From: Bacillus sp. es.036
Lineage (GTDB): Bacteria; Bacillota; Bacilli; Bacillales; Guptibacillaceae
Direction: 5' to 3'
NCBI RefSeq assembly: GCF_002563635.1
Contig: NZ_PDIZ01000001.1
Coordinates: 1,240,001-1,304,000 of the forward strand
DNA: 64,000 nt
Position numbers and translations under genes: made by a program. The notes under the pieces are model-generated. The model saw nothing but the letters and a program-made list of their open reading frames with translations. It had not been told where the DNA came from and made no database searches. Below, piece after piece: positions 53,760 to 61,798 of this stretch. The number at the start of each line of letters is the position of its first letter. Position 1 is the first letter of the stretch.

Positions 53760-54515
53760 GTGTGTTTAATTGCTGTAGCAATAAATGCTCATAAAAAATA
53801 CCCTTTTATTTTAATCGCTAATCGAGACGAGTTTTACGAGCGCCCAACAATGCCTGCGCATTATTGGGAAGATGTACCTGGATTACTAGGTGGTCGTGAT
53901 TTGAAAGCAATGGGAACATGGCTTGGTGTTACAACAAAAGGGAAAATTGCTGCGCTTACAAATTATCGAGAGCCTGGTGAAGAACCTAAGAAGCATTCAA
54001 GAGGCGATTTAACTGCTGATTACTTGCGACAGAATCAAACAGCAGAGGCATATTTAAAAACCGTTCAACAAAAGAAAGAGCAGTACAATGGGTTTAATTT
54101 ACTTGCGGGAGATTTCAACACCCTTTATTACTATTCAAATAAGCAAAACCAAATTTCCAGAGTAGAAAGTGGCATTCATGCGGTAAGTAATCATTTATTG
54201 AATACGAACTGGCCGAAAGTAGAGATGCTTAAGGAAGAGCTCACCAACTATATACGAGAAGAAAACGAACTTGATCAGGAACGGCTTTTTGAAATGCTCT
54301 CGCATGCTGATCCTGCGCCAGATCATTTATTACCTGAAACAGGGGTACCAATCGAATGGGAGAGAATGCTTTCACCGGTATTTATTTCATCTGAGAATTA
54401 CGGTACAAGGGCGCAAACGATCATTACCGTTACATGGGATGGTCAAGTAACCTTTACCGAGCGATCAGGAAAGGATCAGGAAAACACGTACCAATTTATC
54501 CTGAATGAGGAATAA
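53760..54515 (+). CDS. NRDE-family (Tango2-like) protein
   Basis: 251 aa from GTG 53760, which follows TGAGGAGG. The N-terminal Cys2 (VCLIAVAINAH) and the family-defining NRDEFYERP (about residues 22-30) are present, and an N-terminal-nucleophile hydrolase-like fold is expected. Bacterial members are called NRDE proteins; their substrate is unknown. Downstream is a possible sigma-B promoter for a small gene. Confidence 0.85.
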   Translation: MCLIAVAINAHKKYPFILIANRDEFYERPTMPAHYWEDVPGLLGGRDLKAMGTWLGVTTKGKIAALTNYREPGEEPKKHSRGDLTADYLRQNQTAEAYLKTVQQKKEQYNGFNLLAGDFNTLYYYSNKQNQISRVESGIHAVSNHLLNTNWPKVEMLKEELTNYIREENELDQERLFEMLSHADPAPDHLLPETGVPIEWERMLSPVFISSENYGTRAQTIITVTWDGQVTFTERSGKDQENTYQFILNEE

Positions 54516-54584
54516 AGTTTCAGGTGCTGAATAAATTATGTGTTACCTGTAACTTTTCGATCTAAAATAAAGTAATAGGTTCTA

Positions 54585-54610
54585 GTTTCAAAACAAGCAT
54601 ACAGGGGTAT
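54585..54610 (+). promoter_or_regulatory. Sigma-B-type promoter of a 51-aa gene
   Basis: GTTTCA (54585-54590), 14-bp spacer, GGGTAT (54605-54610); one mismatch to GTTTAA-N12-15-GGGTAT. Confidence 0.6.
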
Positions 54611-54641
54611 TGGAAGTTAATACTTATGAGGAGGGGTTTTT

Positions 54642-54797
54642 TTGAAAAGAAAGCGTCACTATCTCGAAGATCAGCTTTTGAGGGAATCACTTGATATGAA
54701 GGAATACCGAAAATATGATTCTGAAATGGTGACTAAAAAAAGACCAGTACTCCGTCAAAATAAAAAGAAAAAACCACTCATTCAAACTCCAGTATAA
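54642..54797 (+). CDS. Small basic stress-type protein, 51 aa
   Basis: TTG start behind GAGGAGGGG. The product is strongly basic (starts MKRKRHYLEDQLLRESLDMK and ends in Lys-rich KKKKPLIQTPV). No family is recognised. A sigma-B-like promoter and a strong terminator frame it, which supports a monocistronic general-stress gene. Confidence 0.6.
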   Translation: MKRKRHYLEDQLLRESLDMKEYRKYDSEMVTKKRPVLRQNKKKKPLIQTPV

Positions 54798-54824
54798 GTG
54801 AGGGAGAAATCCCTCGCTTTTTTT
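54796..54824 (+). terminator. Terminator of the 51-aa gene
   Basis: AAGTGAGGGA / TCCCTCGCTT (one G-U pair), GAAA loop, T6. Confidence 0.88.
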
Positions 54825-54900
54825 ATGGAAAAGGGTTGTGTTTTTTATAAAGCGATGATAAGATAAGTCTTGTCCTTAAAAAAACACATAAAATCAAGTG

Positions 54901-54930
54901 TTGACGAAGTAATGCTTCATATAGTATGAT
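54901..54930 (+). promoter_or_regulatory. Promoter of the tRNA operon
   Basis: TTGACG, 18-bp spacer, TATGAT; it ends 19 bp before the first tRNA. Confidence 0.7.
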
Positions 54931-54949
54931 TATGAAGTCGCTGTTTAAT

Positions 54950-55025
54950 GGAGGATTAGCTCAGCTGGGAGAGCATCTGCCTTACAAGCAGAGGGTCGGC
55001 GGTTCGAGCCCGTCATCCTCCACCA
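54950..55025 (+). tRNA. tRNA-Val (anticodon TAC)
   Basis: 76 nt including encoded CCA. Acceptor GGAGGAT pairs with ATCCTCC, the anticodon loop is CTTACAA, and the T-loop is GTTCGAG. Confidence 0.96.
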
Positions 55026-55068
55026 TTAATTTTAGATGTACCATGAGCGTTATCACTCATAAAATTAT

Positions 55069-55095
55069 GCCGATCTAGATCAATTGATAGAGCAA
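55069..55095 (+). pseudogene. Decayed tRNA-Thr 5' half
   Basis: These 27 bases match the first 27 of the tRNA-Thr at 55203 at 24 positions; the three changes are G or C to A at positions 5, 11 and 19. No anticodon arm or 3' half follows. It lies in the 177-bp spacer between tRNA-Val and tRNA-Thr, which otherwise shows no gene. Confidence 0.6.
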
Positions 55096-55202
55096 GGAGC
55101 AAGGCTTCACCGAATGATCTACGACTTGTCTCGACGCATCTTGCTTCAAAGCAAAGCTAGCAGAGGAAGAGACAACAACCTGATTAAGCTTCAATAGACT
55201 TC

Positions 55203-55278
<76 letters not shown>

Positions 55279-55283
55279 CACAT

Positions 55284-55368
55284 GCGGGTGTGGCGGAATT
55301 GGCAGACGCGCTAGACTTAGGATCTAGTGTCTTACGACGTGGGGGTTCAAGTCCCTTCACCCGCACCA
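55284..55368 (+). tRNA. tRNA-Leu (anticodon TAG)
   Basis: 85 nt with a long variable arm and CCA; acceptor GCGGGTG, anticodon loop CTTAGGA. Confidence 0.95.
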
Positions 55369-55378
55369 TATATTTTTT

Positions 55379-55455
<77 letters not shown>

Positions 55456-55461
55456 TATTTC

Positions 55462-55537
55462 GGGGCCTTAGCTCAGCTGGGAGAGCGCCTGCCTTGCACG
55501 CAGGAGGTCAGCGGTTCGATCCCGCTAGGCTCCACCA
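55462..55537 (+). tRNA. tRNA-Ala (anticodon TGC)
   Basis: 76 nt with CCA; acceptor GGGGCCT pairs with AGGCTCC, anticodon loop CTTGCAC. Confidence 0.95.
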
Positions 55538-55547
55538 ATTATATATC

Positions 55548-55640
55548 GGAGGAATACCCAAGTCTGGCTGAAGGGATCGGTCTTGAAAACCGACAGGGGC
55601 TTAGTCGCCCGCGGGGGTTCGAATCCCTCTTCCTCCTCCA
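55548..55640 (+). tRNA. tRNA-Ser (anticodon TGA)
   Basis: 93 nt with a long variable arm and CCA; acceptor GGAGGAA pairs with TTCCTCC, anticodon loop CTTGAAA. Confidence 0.95.
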
Positions 55641-55645
55641 TCTTT

Positions 55646-55719
55646 GCGGGTGTAGTTTAGTGGTAAAACCTCAGCCTTCCAAGCTGATGTCGTGGGTTCG
55701 ATCCCCATCACCCGCTCCA
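55646..55719 (+). tRNA. tRNA-Gly (anticodon TCC)
   Basis: 74 nt with CCA; acceptor GCGGGTG pairs with CACCCGC, anticodon loop CTTCCAA. Confidence 0.95.
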
Positions 55720-55726
55720 TTTTGTT

Positions 55727-55801
55727 GGCCCGTTGGTCAAGCGGTTAAGACACCGCCCTTTCACGGCGGTAACACGGGTTCGAATCCCGTACGGGTCACC
55801 A
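55727..55801 (+). tRNA. tRNA-Glu (anticodon TTC)
   Basis: 75 nt with CCA; acceptor GGCCCGT pairs with ACGGGTC, anticodon loop CTTTCAC. Confidence 0.95.
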
Positions 55802-55827
55802 GCATCCTTTAACGAAATGATTTTCTC

Positions 55828-55855
55828 AAGCATACTCAGGAGAGATGCTTTTTTT
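55828..55855 (+). terminator. Terminator of the tRNA operon
   Basis: AAGCAT / ATGCTT with an 11-nt interior and T7 tail. Confidence 0.6.
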
Positions 55856-55927
55856 GTTGTTTTCATTTCGGTACATCTCACTTGGATACCGCATACATTG
55901 CTGTATAAGAGAGAGGGGATGGACCGA

Positions 55928-56257
55928 ATGTATTATGAAGAACATGAGCATATTGCTTACCACTATGACAACACTGATGCTTATCGCCAGCAGCCAATAG
56001 CACCAACATCGAGCCCACCTGCATCACCGCCTCCAAGACCAATGTCTTCTGCGCAAGCAGGAACATTTGCTGTTGATCCTGGCTCGATTAGAAGATGCAT
56101 GTATCGATTTACGTATATTTGGATGAGGGATGGCAATTCGTTCTGGTTTTGGCCGGTATTTGTAGGGCGTACGTCTGTATCAGGATTTCGTTGGACTGGT
56201 AGAAGGTGGGTTTATACAGGAATTAGCTTAAGAAGAATTGACATGTTTCAATGCTAA
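55928..56257 (+). CDS. Small Tyr/Arg/Trp-rich protein
   Basis: 109 aa from ATG 55928 behind AGAGAGGGG; ATG 55919 is too close to that site. A disordered His/Tyr/Pro-rich N-terminus (residues 1-45) is followed by a compact aromatic domain (CMYRFTYIWMRDGNSFWFWP to RRWVYTGISLRRID) ending FQC, with two Cys that could pair. I recall similar Bacillus proteins without assigned function and with spore- or surface-like composition. A terminator follows. Confidence 0.65.
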   Translation: MYYEEHEHIAYHYDNTDAYRQQPIAPTSSPPASPPPRPMSSAQAGTFAVDPGSIRRCMYRFTYIWMRDGNSFWFWPVFVGRTSVSGFRWTGRRWVYTGISLRRIDMFQC

Positions 56258-56263
56258 ATCGTG

Positions 56264-56289
56264 GAGCGCTTACATGAGGCGCTCTTTTT
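56264..56289 (+). terminator. Terminator of the 109-aa gene
   Basis: GAGCGC / GCGCTC with 9-nt loop and T5. Confidence 0.75.
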
Positions 56290-56389
56290 CATGACCTCAT
56301 TGTGAAAAATAGCGTAAATATCTGGCTTTTTTTAATAGATCGTGCGAAAATAAGACTAACTATTGATCTTCGAAAGTCAGGTGCACATA

Positions 56390-57034
56390 ATGAAATTTCC
56401 TCTATGGATGAGAAAGTTATTTGTAGCATTTGTCGCTGTTATGACGTTAGGAACGGTTATTCCTACTGGATACCTGGCAGATGAAAAAAACGAGCCGTCA
56501 GAGACGTATCAGGAGGAAGGCCATCTTCTTCTCGATTCATTGGACGAGCCTTTAGGGTTATTGGAACCTACGGAAGAAGAGGCTACAGATTGGCCGACAA
56601 TTGCAGCTCAAGTTCCTTCTACTGAATTACTTGCGCATTTTGTCACTTATGCAAGTAGTCAGTCAGAAGAACAGGGATTATCAAAGTTTGGAGAAGCGAT
56701 TTCAACTCGTGTAGGTAGCGAATATTCGGAGTCAATCGTTCCCAAAATGACAGAAGCTATTGTAGCATCCGTTGCAGATCTCGATATTGAAGAACTTAGG
56801 ACGCTTCGTTTAACGGAATCACCGTCTGGCGGATATGGAGAGCGGATTCTTCATGTATACAGCGAACAGAGTGGAGAAGATCTTTTGCGATTTCACGTTC
56901 GAAGAGATCACCCACCTCAGGATGGCTACTGGTTTAACTTTCACTATCATGCAGCAGATGATAATTTTGAAGAGCATTATGAAGTAGGTAAAATTTATTG
57001 GGATAAAAACACTCCGCCTAAGTGGCTCTCTTAA
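56390..57034 (+). CDS. ypjP: YpjP family exported protein
   Basis: 214 aa from ATG 56390. An N-terminal signal or anchor (residues 5-27, ending near GYLAD) is followed by an acidic linker and the conserved C-terminal domain with GEDLLRFHVRRDHPPQDGYWFNFHYHAADD and YWDKNTPPKW. These match YpjP of B. subtilis, which also lies next to thyB-dfrA there. Function is unknown. Confidence 0.88.
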   Translation: MKFPLWMRKLFVAFVAVMTLGTVIPTGYLADEKNEPSETYQEEGHLLLDSLDEPLGLLEPTEEEATDWPTIAAQVPSTELLAHFVTYASSQSEEQGLSKFGEAISTRVGSEYSESIVPKMTEAIVASVADLDIEELRTLRLTESPSGGYGERILHVYSEQSGEDLLRFHVRRDHPPQDGYWFNFHYHAADDNFEEHYEVGKIYWDKNTPPKWLS

Positions 57035-57056
57035 GAGAGGTGCGCGGGGTGTTTTT
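57006..57056 (+). terminator. Terminator within the ypjP end
   Basis: Arms AAAACACTCCGC (57006-57017) and GCGGGGTGTTTT (57044-57055) pair with one G-U; the first arm encodes ypjP codons. An inner CTCTCTTAAGAGAG palindrome can stack. Confidence 0.7.
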
Positions 57057-57090
57057 GGTTGGAGAGTAGTAAGGGAGGATTACAGCCTAG

Positions 57091-57318
57091 ATGGAACTTG
57101 TACAATGCATTAGAGATGTTTTTGAAGAAGAACCGCTTGTCGGTTCAGAAAACCCGTTTCAGCGGAAATTATTTAAAGAGGGAAATTTTTATCCGGTTTA
57201 CAGGGATGAACACAATAGTTGGATTACACTCGATGAAGAAGGCGAACAGCATATCATTGCAACAGGGGATTTGTTAAATGATGATTTTTGGTTCACATTT
57301 CGGTTTCGAATCGCATAA
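57091..57318 (+). CDS. Hypothetical protein, 75 aa
   Basis: Acidic protein with no recognised family; a GGGAGG lies about 13 bases upstream of ATG 57091, which is a long spacing. The C-terminus is aromatic (DDFWFTFRFRIA) and the product is probably soluble. It ends at a hairpin. Confidence 0.55.
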   Translation: MELVQCIRDVFEEEPLVGSENPFQRKLFKEGNFYPVYRDEHNSWITLDEEGEQHIIATGDLLNDDFWFTFRFRIA

Positions 57319-57320
57319 GA

Positions 57321-57343
57321 AAAAGCCGCAGCGTGCGGCTTTT
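57321..57343. terminator. Hairpin between convergent small genes
   Basis: AAAAGCCGCA / TGCGGCTTTT with loop GCG lies at the ends of the 75-aa and 39-aa genes. Confidence 0.75.
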
Positions 57344-57461
57344 ACTTCTTTTTAGGGCGCGCATTTTGCGGGCCTCTTTTTTTATTCATCAGAAGAGCGT
57401 CTTCGCCCTCTTTTTCGCCCTGGACCCCGGTTTTAGGATCATAAGCATTACGGTTTTTCAT
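57342..57461 (-). CDS. Small basic protein, 39 aa
   Basis: ATG 57461 is preceded by GAGGAGG on the minus strand. The product (MKNRNAYDPKTGVQGEKEGE then DALLMNKKRGPQNARPKKK) is hydrophilic and basic, with no recognised family; composition is like minor spore proteins. Real by its strong ribosome binding site and terminator. Confidence 0.5.
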   Translation of the reverse strand: MKNRNAYDPKTGVQGEKEGEDALLMNKKRGPQNARPKKK

Positions 57462-57510
57462 ACAAGTGCCTCCTCTACGTGGATTCATCACTTAGTATGT
57501 CCGATTCTCA

Positions 57511-57747
57511 TTAAAACATCGGGTTTTCTTCGATGAACTGGTAGACGTTATCAACAAGTTCATCTGGCGTTTCACCTGTCACACGTTCGCCGTTTACAAG
57601 GCAGTACATTTCTTGGCTACATAGCGTGCAATGGCCAAGACAGGAATATTCAAGGACGTCTAGGTCCGTATCTTTTTCTAGTGTTTCCATTGCTTTATGT
57701 GAACCGCTTGAAAGATTGCTCATGCAAAATTCTACAATTGGATTCAT
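57511..57747 (-). CDS. yuzB: YuzB family (UPF0349) protein
   Basis: 78 aa. MNPIVEFCMSNLSSGSHKAM, LEYSCLGHCTLCSQEMYCLVNG and FIEENPMF match YuzB closely. The four or five Cys, including CLGHCTLC, resemble a thioredoxin-like ferredoxin fold that may bind a metal or iron-sulfur cluster. It is divergent from the TrxB-like gene. Function is unknown. Confidence 0.9.
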   Translation of the reverse strand: MNPIVEFCMSNLSSGSHKAMETLEKDTDLDVLEYSCLGHCTLCSQEMYCLVNGERVTGETPDELVDNVYQFIEENPMF

Positions 57748-57866
57748 TTCTATTCACCTCAAGTTTTCCTAACAAATTCATAACTGTTTCCATTCTACCA
57801 AGAAGGGAGGAAAATGGACAACCATTTGCATGAAGGAAGAAACATATTGACTATTACTCATATAAT

Positions 57867-57896
57867 TTGTAAGAGAAGGGTTTATTTCTTTATAAT
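57867..57896 (+). promoter_or_regulatory. Sigma-A promoter of the TrxB-like gene
   Basis: TTGTAA (57867-57872), 18-bp spacer, TATAAT (57891-57896). Confidence 0.55.
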
Positions 57897-57937
57897 TAGG
57901 AAAAATAACATAATGAAGTCGATAGAGGAGGGTCATT

Positions 57938-58879
57938 ATGCATAAAGCAGTTATTGTAGGAACAGGACCAGCAGGTTTAACAGCAGCGATTTACCTTGCG
58001 AGAGCGAATATGGATCCGCTTGTCATTGAAGGGCCGGAACCTGGTGGTCAGCTTACGTTAACAACTGATGTAGAAAATTTCCCCGGGTTTCCAGATGGCG
58101 TTCTTGGTCCTGAATTGATGGAAAACATGAAGAAGCAGGCGCTCCGTTTCGGTGCAACGATCGAACGCGGCTGGGTGAAGGACATTGATTTTAGTGAACG
58201 TCCTTTTAAATTAACAACGGATACGCTTGGCGACATCGTGGCAGAATCAGTTCTTATTTCTACTGGTGCTTCAGCGAAGCTTCTTGGAATTCCAGGTGAA
58301 TCAGAGAATATGGGCAGAGGTGTAAGTACATGTGCGACGTGTGATGGCTTTTTCTTCCGTGGTAAAAAAATCGTCGTAATTGGTGGAGGAGACTCTGCGA
58401 TGGAAGAAGCCACTTTTTTAACAAAATTTGCTTCAGAAGTAACCATCCTTCATCGTAGAAAGGACTTACGTGCATCAAAAATCATGCAAGAGCGCGCACG
58501 CACAAACGAAAAAATTAGCTGGAAACTCAATGCTTCACCTATTGAGGTTGTGGCCGAAAACAATAAAGTTAGTGGTATTAAAGTGAAGGATAGTGATTCC
58601 GGAAAAGAAGAAATTGTAAAAACGGATGGTATTTTCGTTGCCATAGGCCACCGTCCAAACACAGATTTTCTTCATGGGAAACTTAATATGGATGATAAAG
58701 GTTACATCCAAGTGGAACCGGGAACCACCAGAACGAATGTTGCAGGTGTATTTGCATGTGGCGATGTTCAGGACTTTACTTACCGACAAGCGATTACAGC
58801 AGCAGGAACAGGCTGCATGGCTGCGATGGATTGTGAGCGGTTCTTAGAAGGAAACGCCTTTATTGATTGGAGTATGTAA
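57938..58879 (+). CDS. Thioredoxin reductase-like flavoprotein
   Basis: 313 aa with the FAD site GTGPAGLTAAIYLARA, NADPH site VVIGGGDSAMEEA and redox CATC in TCATCDGFFFRG (about residues 133-138), then ACGDVQDFTYRQAITAAGTG. It would pass electrons from NADPH to thioredoxin or a small thiol partner. It is probably not the only TrxB gene; genome comparison is needed to say. Strong GGAGGG ribosome binding site. Confidence 0.88.
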   Translation: MHKAVIVGTGPAGLTAAIYLARANMDPLVIEGPEPGGQLTLTTDVENFPGFPDGVLGPELMENMKKQALRFGATIERGWVKDIDFSERPFKLTTDTLGDIVAESVLISTGASAKLLGIPGESENMGRGVSTCATCDGFFFRGKKIVVIGGGDSAMEEATFLTKFASEVTILHRRKDLRASKIMQERARTNEKISWKLNASPIEVVAENNKVSGIKVKDSDSGKEEIVKTDGIFVAIGHRPNTDFLHGKLNMDDKGYIQVEPGTTRTNVAGVFACGDVQDFTYRQAITAAGTGCMAAMDCERFLEGNAFIDWSM

Positions 58880-58884
58880 ACATG

Positions 58885-58915
58885 AAAGCGCAGGGCATGT
58901 GCCCTACGCTTTTTT
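58885..58915 (+). terminator. Terminator of the TrxB-like gene
   Basis: AAAGCG-c-AGGGC / GCCCT-a-CGCTTT with a C-A mismatch and loop ATGT, followed by T5. Confidence 0.78.
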
Positions 58916-59357
58916 AATGGATATCGATATAGTTTGAATCGTTTTGAATCCGGTCGGCTTTCGGAATTTTAATTTCAAGAATGCCGTTTTCGTATTTTCC
59001 CTTCACATTTTTCATTGAGAAGTGATAAGGCAGTTTGATCGTGCGACTCGTACTCGCATAGGAGCGTTCTTGTTTATAATACTTTTGCTTATCGTTTCGT
59101 GTTTCCTGATATTCTTTCGACTCGATTGAAATGCGCAGTCCATCTCCAAGCGGTTCAACCTTAATTTGTTCTTTTGAAATACCAGGTAACTCTGCCTCTA
59201 CGATAAAAGCAGCATCCGTTTCATATAGGTCAACGCGAAACGACTGCGCAGGCAGTAGATTGGCAAACGGCTCTTTAAAAAAATCATCAAACGTGTTCAT
59301 CCAATTCTGAATAGCGGGATCTTGAAACAGTTTCGGCAATTTATCGCCTTTACCCAT
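58914..59357 (-). CDS. Hsp20/alpha-crystallin small heat-shock protein
   Basis: 147 aa. The alpha-crystallin domain runs from about residue 40 to 135 (DAAFIVEAELPGISKEQIKVE, GILEIKIPK) with a phenylalanine/leucine-rich N-terminus. It is an ATP-independent chaperone like YocM/CotM relatives; no obvious CtsR or CIRCE site is seen upstream. ATG 59357 has AAAGGATG. Confidence 0.9.
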   Translation of the reverse strand: MGKGDKLPKLFQDPAIQNWMNTFDDFFKEPFANLLPAQSFRVDLYETDAAFIVEAELPGISKEQIKVEPLGDGLRISIESKEYQETRNDKQKYYKQERSYASTSRTIKLPYHFSMKNVKGKYENGILEIKIPKADRIQNDSNYIDIH

Positions 59358-59506
59358 TTGACATTCATCCTTTCCAACATTTCTGATATACAGTATGTAT
59401 GCCTATTGAAAAGGTTCCTTTTGGCTGTTTTTACAAGAGATTCTGAAGTTACTTCTCTACTTTCTTCATGTTACAATGGTCAGTAGAGAATTAAAGGAGG
59501 AGTACG

Positions 59507-60301
59507 ATGAAGACTTATTTGCAGCTTTGCGAAGAAATTTTACATAACGGAACAAAAAAATCTGATCGAACTGGTACGGGAACAATGAGTGTATTTGGCC
59601 ATCAAATGCGCTTTGATCTGCAGGAGGGTTTTCCAGCGTTAACAACAAAAAAACTTCACCTTAGATCCATCATTCATGAGCTACTTTGGTTTTTAAAAGG
59701 AGATACGAATGTGAAGTATCTTCAAGATAATGGGGTACGTATCTGGAATGAATGGGCCGATGAAAATGGAGAGCTTGGTCCCGTTTACGGTCATCAGTGG
59801 CGCTCATGGACAGGAGCAGACGGATCGACAGTTGATCAAATTGCAAAAGTGGTTGAGCAAATTAAAACAAATCCGGATTCCAGAAGAATGATCGTAACGG
59901 CATGGAACCCTTCTGAAGTTGATGAAATGGCTTTGCCTCCTTGTCACTGTCTTTTCCAATTTTACGTAGCGGATGGTAAACTTTCTTGTCAGCTTTATCA
60001 GCGGTCTGCTGATGTTTTTCTTGGCGTACCATTTAACATCGCTTCATATGCGCTTCTCACTATGATGATGGCACAAGTGTGTGACTTAGAGCCCGGTGAG
60101 TTTATTCATACGTTAGGCGATGCTCACATTTATAACAACCATATCGAGCAAGTTCAGCTTCAACTTACGCGTGATACGAAAGATCTTCCCAAAATGAAAA
60201 TTAACCCAGAAGTGAAATCCATCTTTGATTTCTCATTTGAGGACTTTGAATTAACGGATTATCATCCTCACCCTCATATTAAAGGAGAGGTTTCTGTATG
60301 A
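59507..60301 (+). CDS. thyA: Thymidylate synthase ThyA
   Basis: 264 aa, the ThyA/ThyB type. Residues include [20 protein letters not shown], the nucleophile Cys in [12 protein letters not shown] and the dUMP-binding [19 protein letters not shown]. It makes dTMP from dUMP and 5,10-methylene-THF, generating dihydrofolate. ATG 59507 follows AAAGGAGGAG. The stop overlaps the dfrA start by four bases. Confidence 0.96.
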   Translation: MKTYLQLCEEILHNGTKKSDRTGTGTMSVFGHQMRFDLQEGFPALTTKKLHLRSIIHELLWFLKGDTNVKYLQDNGVRIWNEWADENGELGPVYGHQWRSWTGADGSTVDQIAKVVEQIKTNPDSRRMIVTAWNPSEVDEMALPPCHCLFQFYVADGKLSCQLYQRSADVFLGVPFNIASYALLTMMMAQVCDLEPGEFIHTLGDAHIYNNHIEQVQLQLTRDTKDLPKMKINPEVKSIFDFSFEDFELTDYHPHPHIKGEVSV

Positions 60302-60780
60302 TTTCATTTCTTCTGGCAATGGATGAAAAGCAGCTAATTGGTAAAGACAACGATCTTCCATGGCATCTGCCAGCTGATCTTGCTTACTTTAAACGAATGA
60401 CCACTGGAAAGTCGATCGTGATGGGAAGAAAAACATTCGAATCCATTGGAAAAGCATTACCTGGACGTGAAAACTATCTGATTACGAGAAAAAATCTTGA
60501 ATATGAAGGGGTTACTGTTCTCCATTCAATTGAAGCTTTTCTCGATCTTACAAAGCGTGAGGAAAAAGAGTGGTTCGTGATCGGTGGAGCGGAAATTTAT
60601 CGGCAAATTCTGCCGCATGCGGATCGACTATATATTACAGAAATTCATGAAACATTTAATGGGGATACTTATTTCCCTAACTTCTCTAAAGATGATTGGA
60701 AAGAAACATCGCGAGAAAAACATGAAAGCGATGAGCGAAATAAGCATAATTTTGATTTTGTTGTGTACGATCGTATCTAA
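60298..60780 (+). CDS. dfrA: Dihydrofolate reductase
   Basis: 160 aa. [34 protein letters not shown] is the DHFR start with the conserved Trp/Asp region, followed by [15 protein letters not shown] and [10 protein letters not shown]. It regenerates THF from the dihydrofolate made by ThyA. The pair is translationally coupled, as in B. subtilis. Confidence 0.96.
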   Translation: MISFLLAMDEKQLIGKDNDLPWHLPADLAYFKRMTTGKSIVMGRKTFESIGKALPGRENYLITRKNLEYEGVTVLHSIEAFLDLTKREEKEWFVIGGAEIYRQILPHADRLYITEIHETFNGDTYFPNFSKDDWKETSREKHESDERNKHNFDFVVYDRI

Positions 60781-60787
60781 CTAAACC

Positions 60788-60816
60788 AATCCCCCGGTGA
60801 ACGTCACCGGGGGATT
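60788..60816. terminator. Terminator, dfrA / yitT-like gene
   Basis: AATCCCCCGGTGA / TCACCGGGGGATT with loop ACG lies between convergent genes. Confidence 0.85.
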
Positions 60817-60821
60817 ATTTA

Positions 60822-61655
60822 TTATGTTTTTGGAAAGGTAAAACCTTCTCCAAAAACATCTCGCACATCATGAACGACAACAAAAGCTTTATCATCAACT
60901 TGCTGAATCATTTTTTTGAGAAGAAAGAGCTCCTGTTTGTTAATCACAACGTATAGAATATCTTTTGATTCATTGGAGTAATGACCGCGTGCATTAATGA
61001 CTGTAACGCCTCGGTCCATTTCTTCGCTTACTTTTTCTGCGATTGCGACGGTGCTATTTGAAATAATCGTAACGGCTTTTCGTGTATCAAATCCATCAAT
61101 TAAATAGTCCAATATCTTCGTACTAATATAGATAGAAATTCCCGTATACATCGTATTTTCAATTCCAATTACGACAGAAGAACCGAGAACGACTAGAATA
61201 TCGAATACAAACATCGATGTACTAACGCTCCATCCAAAGTGCTGATTAAGCATTCTGGCTACAATCGTAGAGCCGCCGGTTGTTCCACCGGAGCGAAGAA
61301 CAAGGCCAAGTCCGATCCCGATGAATACACCTGCAAAGACAGTACCTAGCATGATATCAAGAGGTTCGCCCATTCCCTCAGTGAGCTGGATAAATAATGA
61401 GCTAAAGAAAATGGCAAGCATTGTGTACCATGTTACTCGTTTGTTTAGTACTTTGTATCCAATCGCTAAAAGTACAGCGTTCATTACAAAGTTCGTAATT
61501 CCTGGTGACCAATCAAGAATATAATATAGCGTCATGGAAATACCGGTTACGCCACCTTCACCTAATTCATTCGGAATCGCAAACAAGTTTACTCCAAGCG
61601 CAAAGAATAGCGATCCAATAATAATTAAAGTGATTTCTTTTCCAGTGTTATTCAC
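60822..61655 (-). CDS. YitT family membrane protein
   Basis: About 277 aa from GTG 61655 (CGGAGTGA upstream). Five or six hydrophobic segments (YitT/DUF161, residues 5-190) precede a C-terminal cytosolic DUF2179 domain (about 200-275). Transport substrate is unknown. It is divergent from a GntR regulator across a 143-bp region holding a nested palindrome, so that regulator may control it. Confidence 0.85.
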   Translation of the reverse strand: MNNTGKEITLIIIGSLFFALGVNLFAIPNELGEGGVTGISMTLYYILDWSPGITNFVMNAVLLAIGYKVLNKRVTWYTMLAIFFSSLFIQLTEGMGEPLDIMLGTVFAGVFIGIGLGLVLRSGGTTGGSTIVARMLNQHFGWSVSTSMFVFDILVVLGSSVVIGIENTMYTGISIYISTKILDYLIDGFDTRKAVTIISNSTVAIAEKVSEEMDRGVTVINARGHYSNESKDILYVVINKQELFLLKKMIQQVDDKAFVVVHDVRDVFGEGFTFPKT

Positions 61656-61711
61656 TTTATCACTCCGTTCTGTTCCTGAATACGTAGGATAATATATCAT
61701 ATCGGATAAAG

Positions 61712-61742
61712 TCGAACAAGATTGTTCAACAATATTGTTCGA
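61712..61742. promoter_or_regulatory. Nested palindrome, candidate GntR/FadR operator
   Basis: TCGAACAA (61712-61719) and TTGTTCGA (61735-61742) enclose ATTGTTCAACAAT (61721-61733). The core TTGT-TCA-ACAA fits the GT-N3-AC pattern of FadR-group GntR operators. It lies between yitT and the GntR gene. Confidence 0.55.
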
Positions 61743-61798
61743 AAAAACAATTCATATGTTAAAATGAGGGAAAAGAAAGGTAAGGCGGGTCTTGAGAT

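Noticed and set aside
54837-54887. TGTGTTTTTT...AAAAAACACA inverted repeat before the tRNA operon
   Set aside because: AT-rich arms with a long loop; probably chance in a low-GC spacer.
57511-57747. YuzB as a toxin-antitoxin component because of its small size and Cys content
   Set aside because: Sequence matches the widely conserved YuzB housekeeping-type family.
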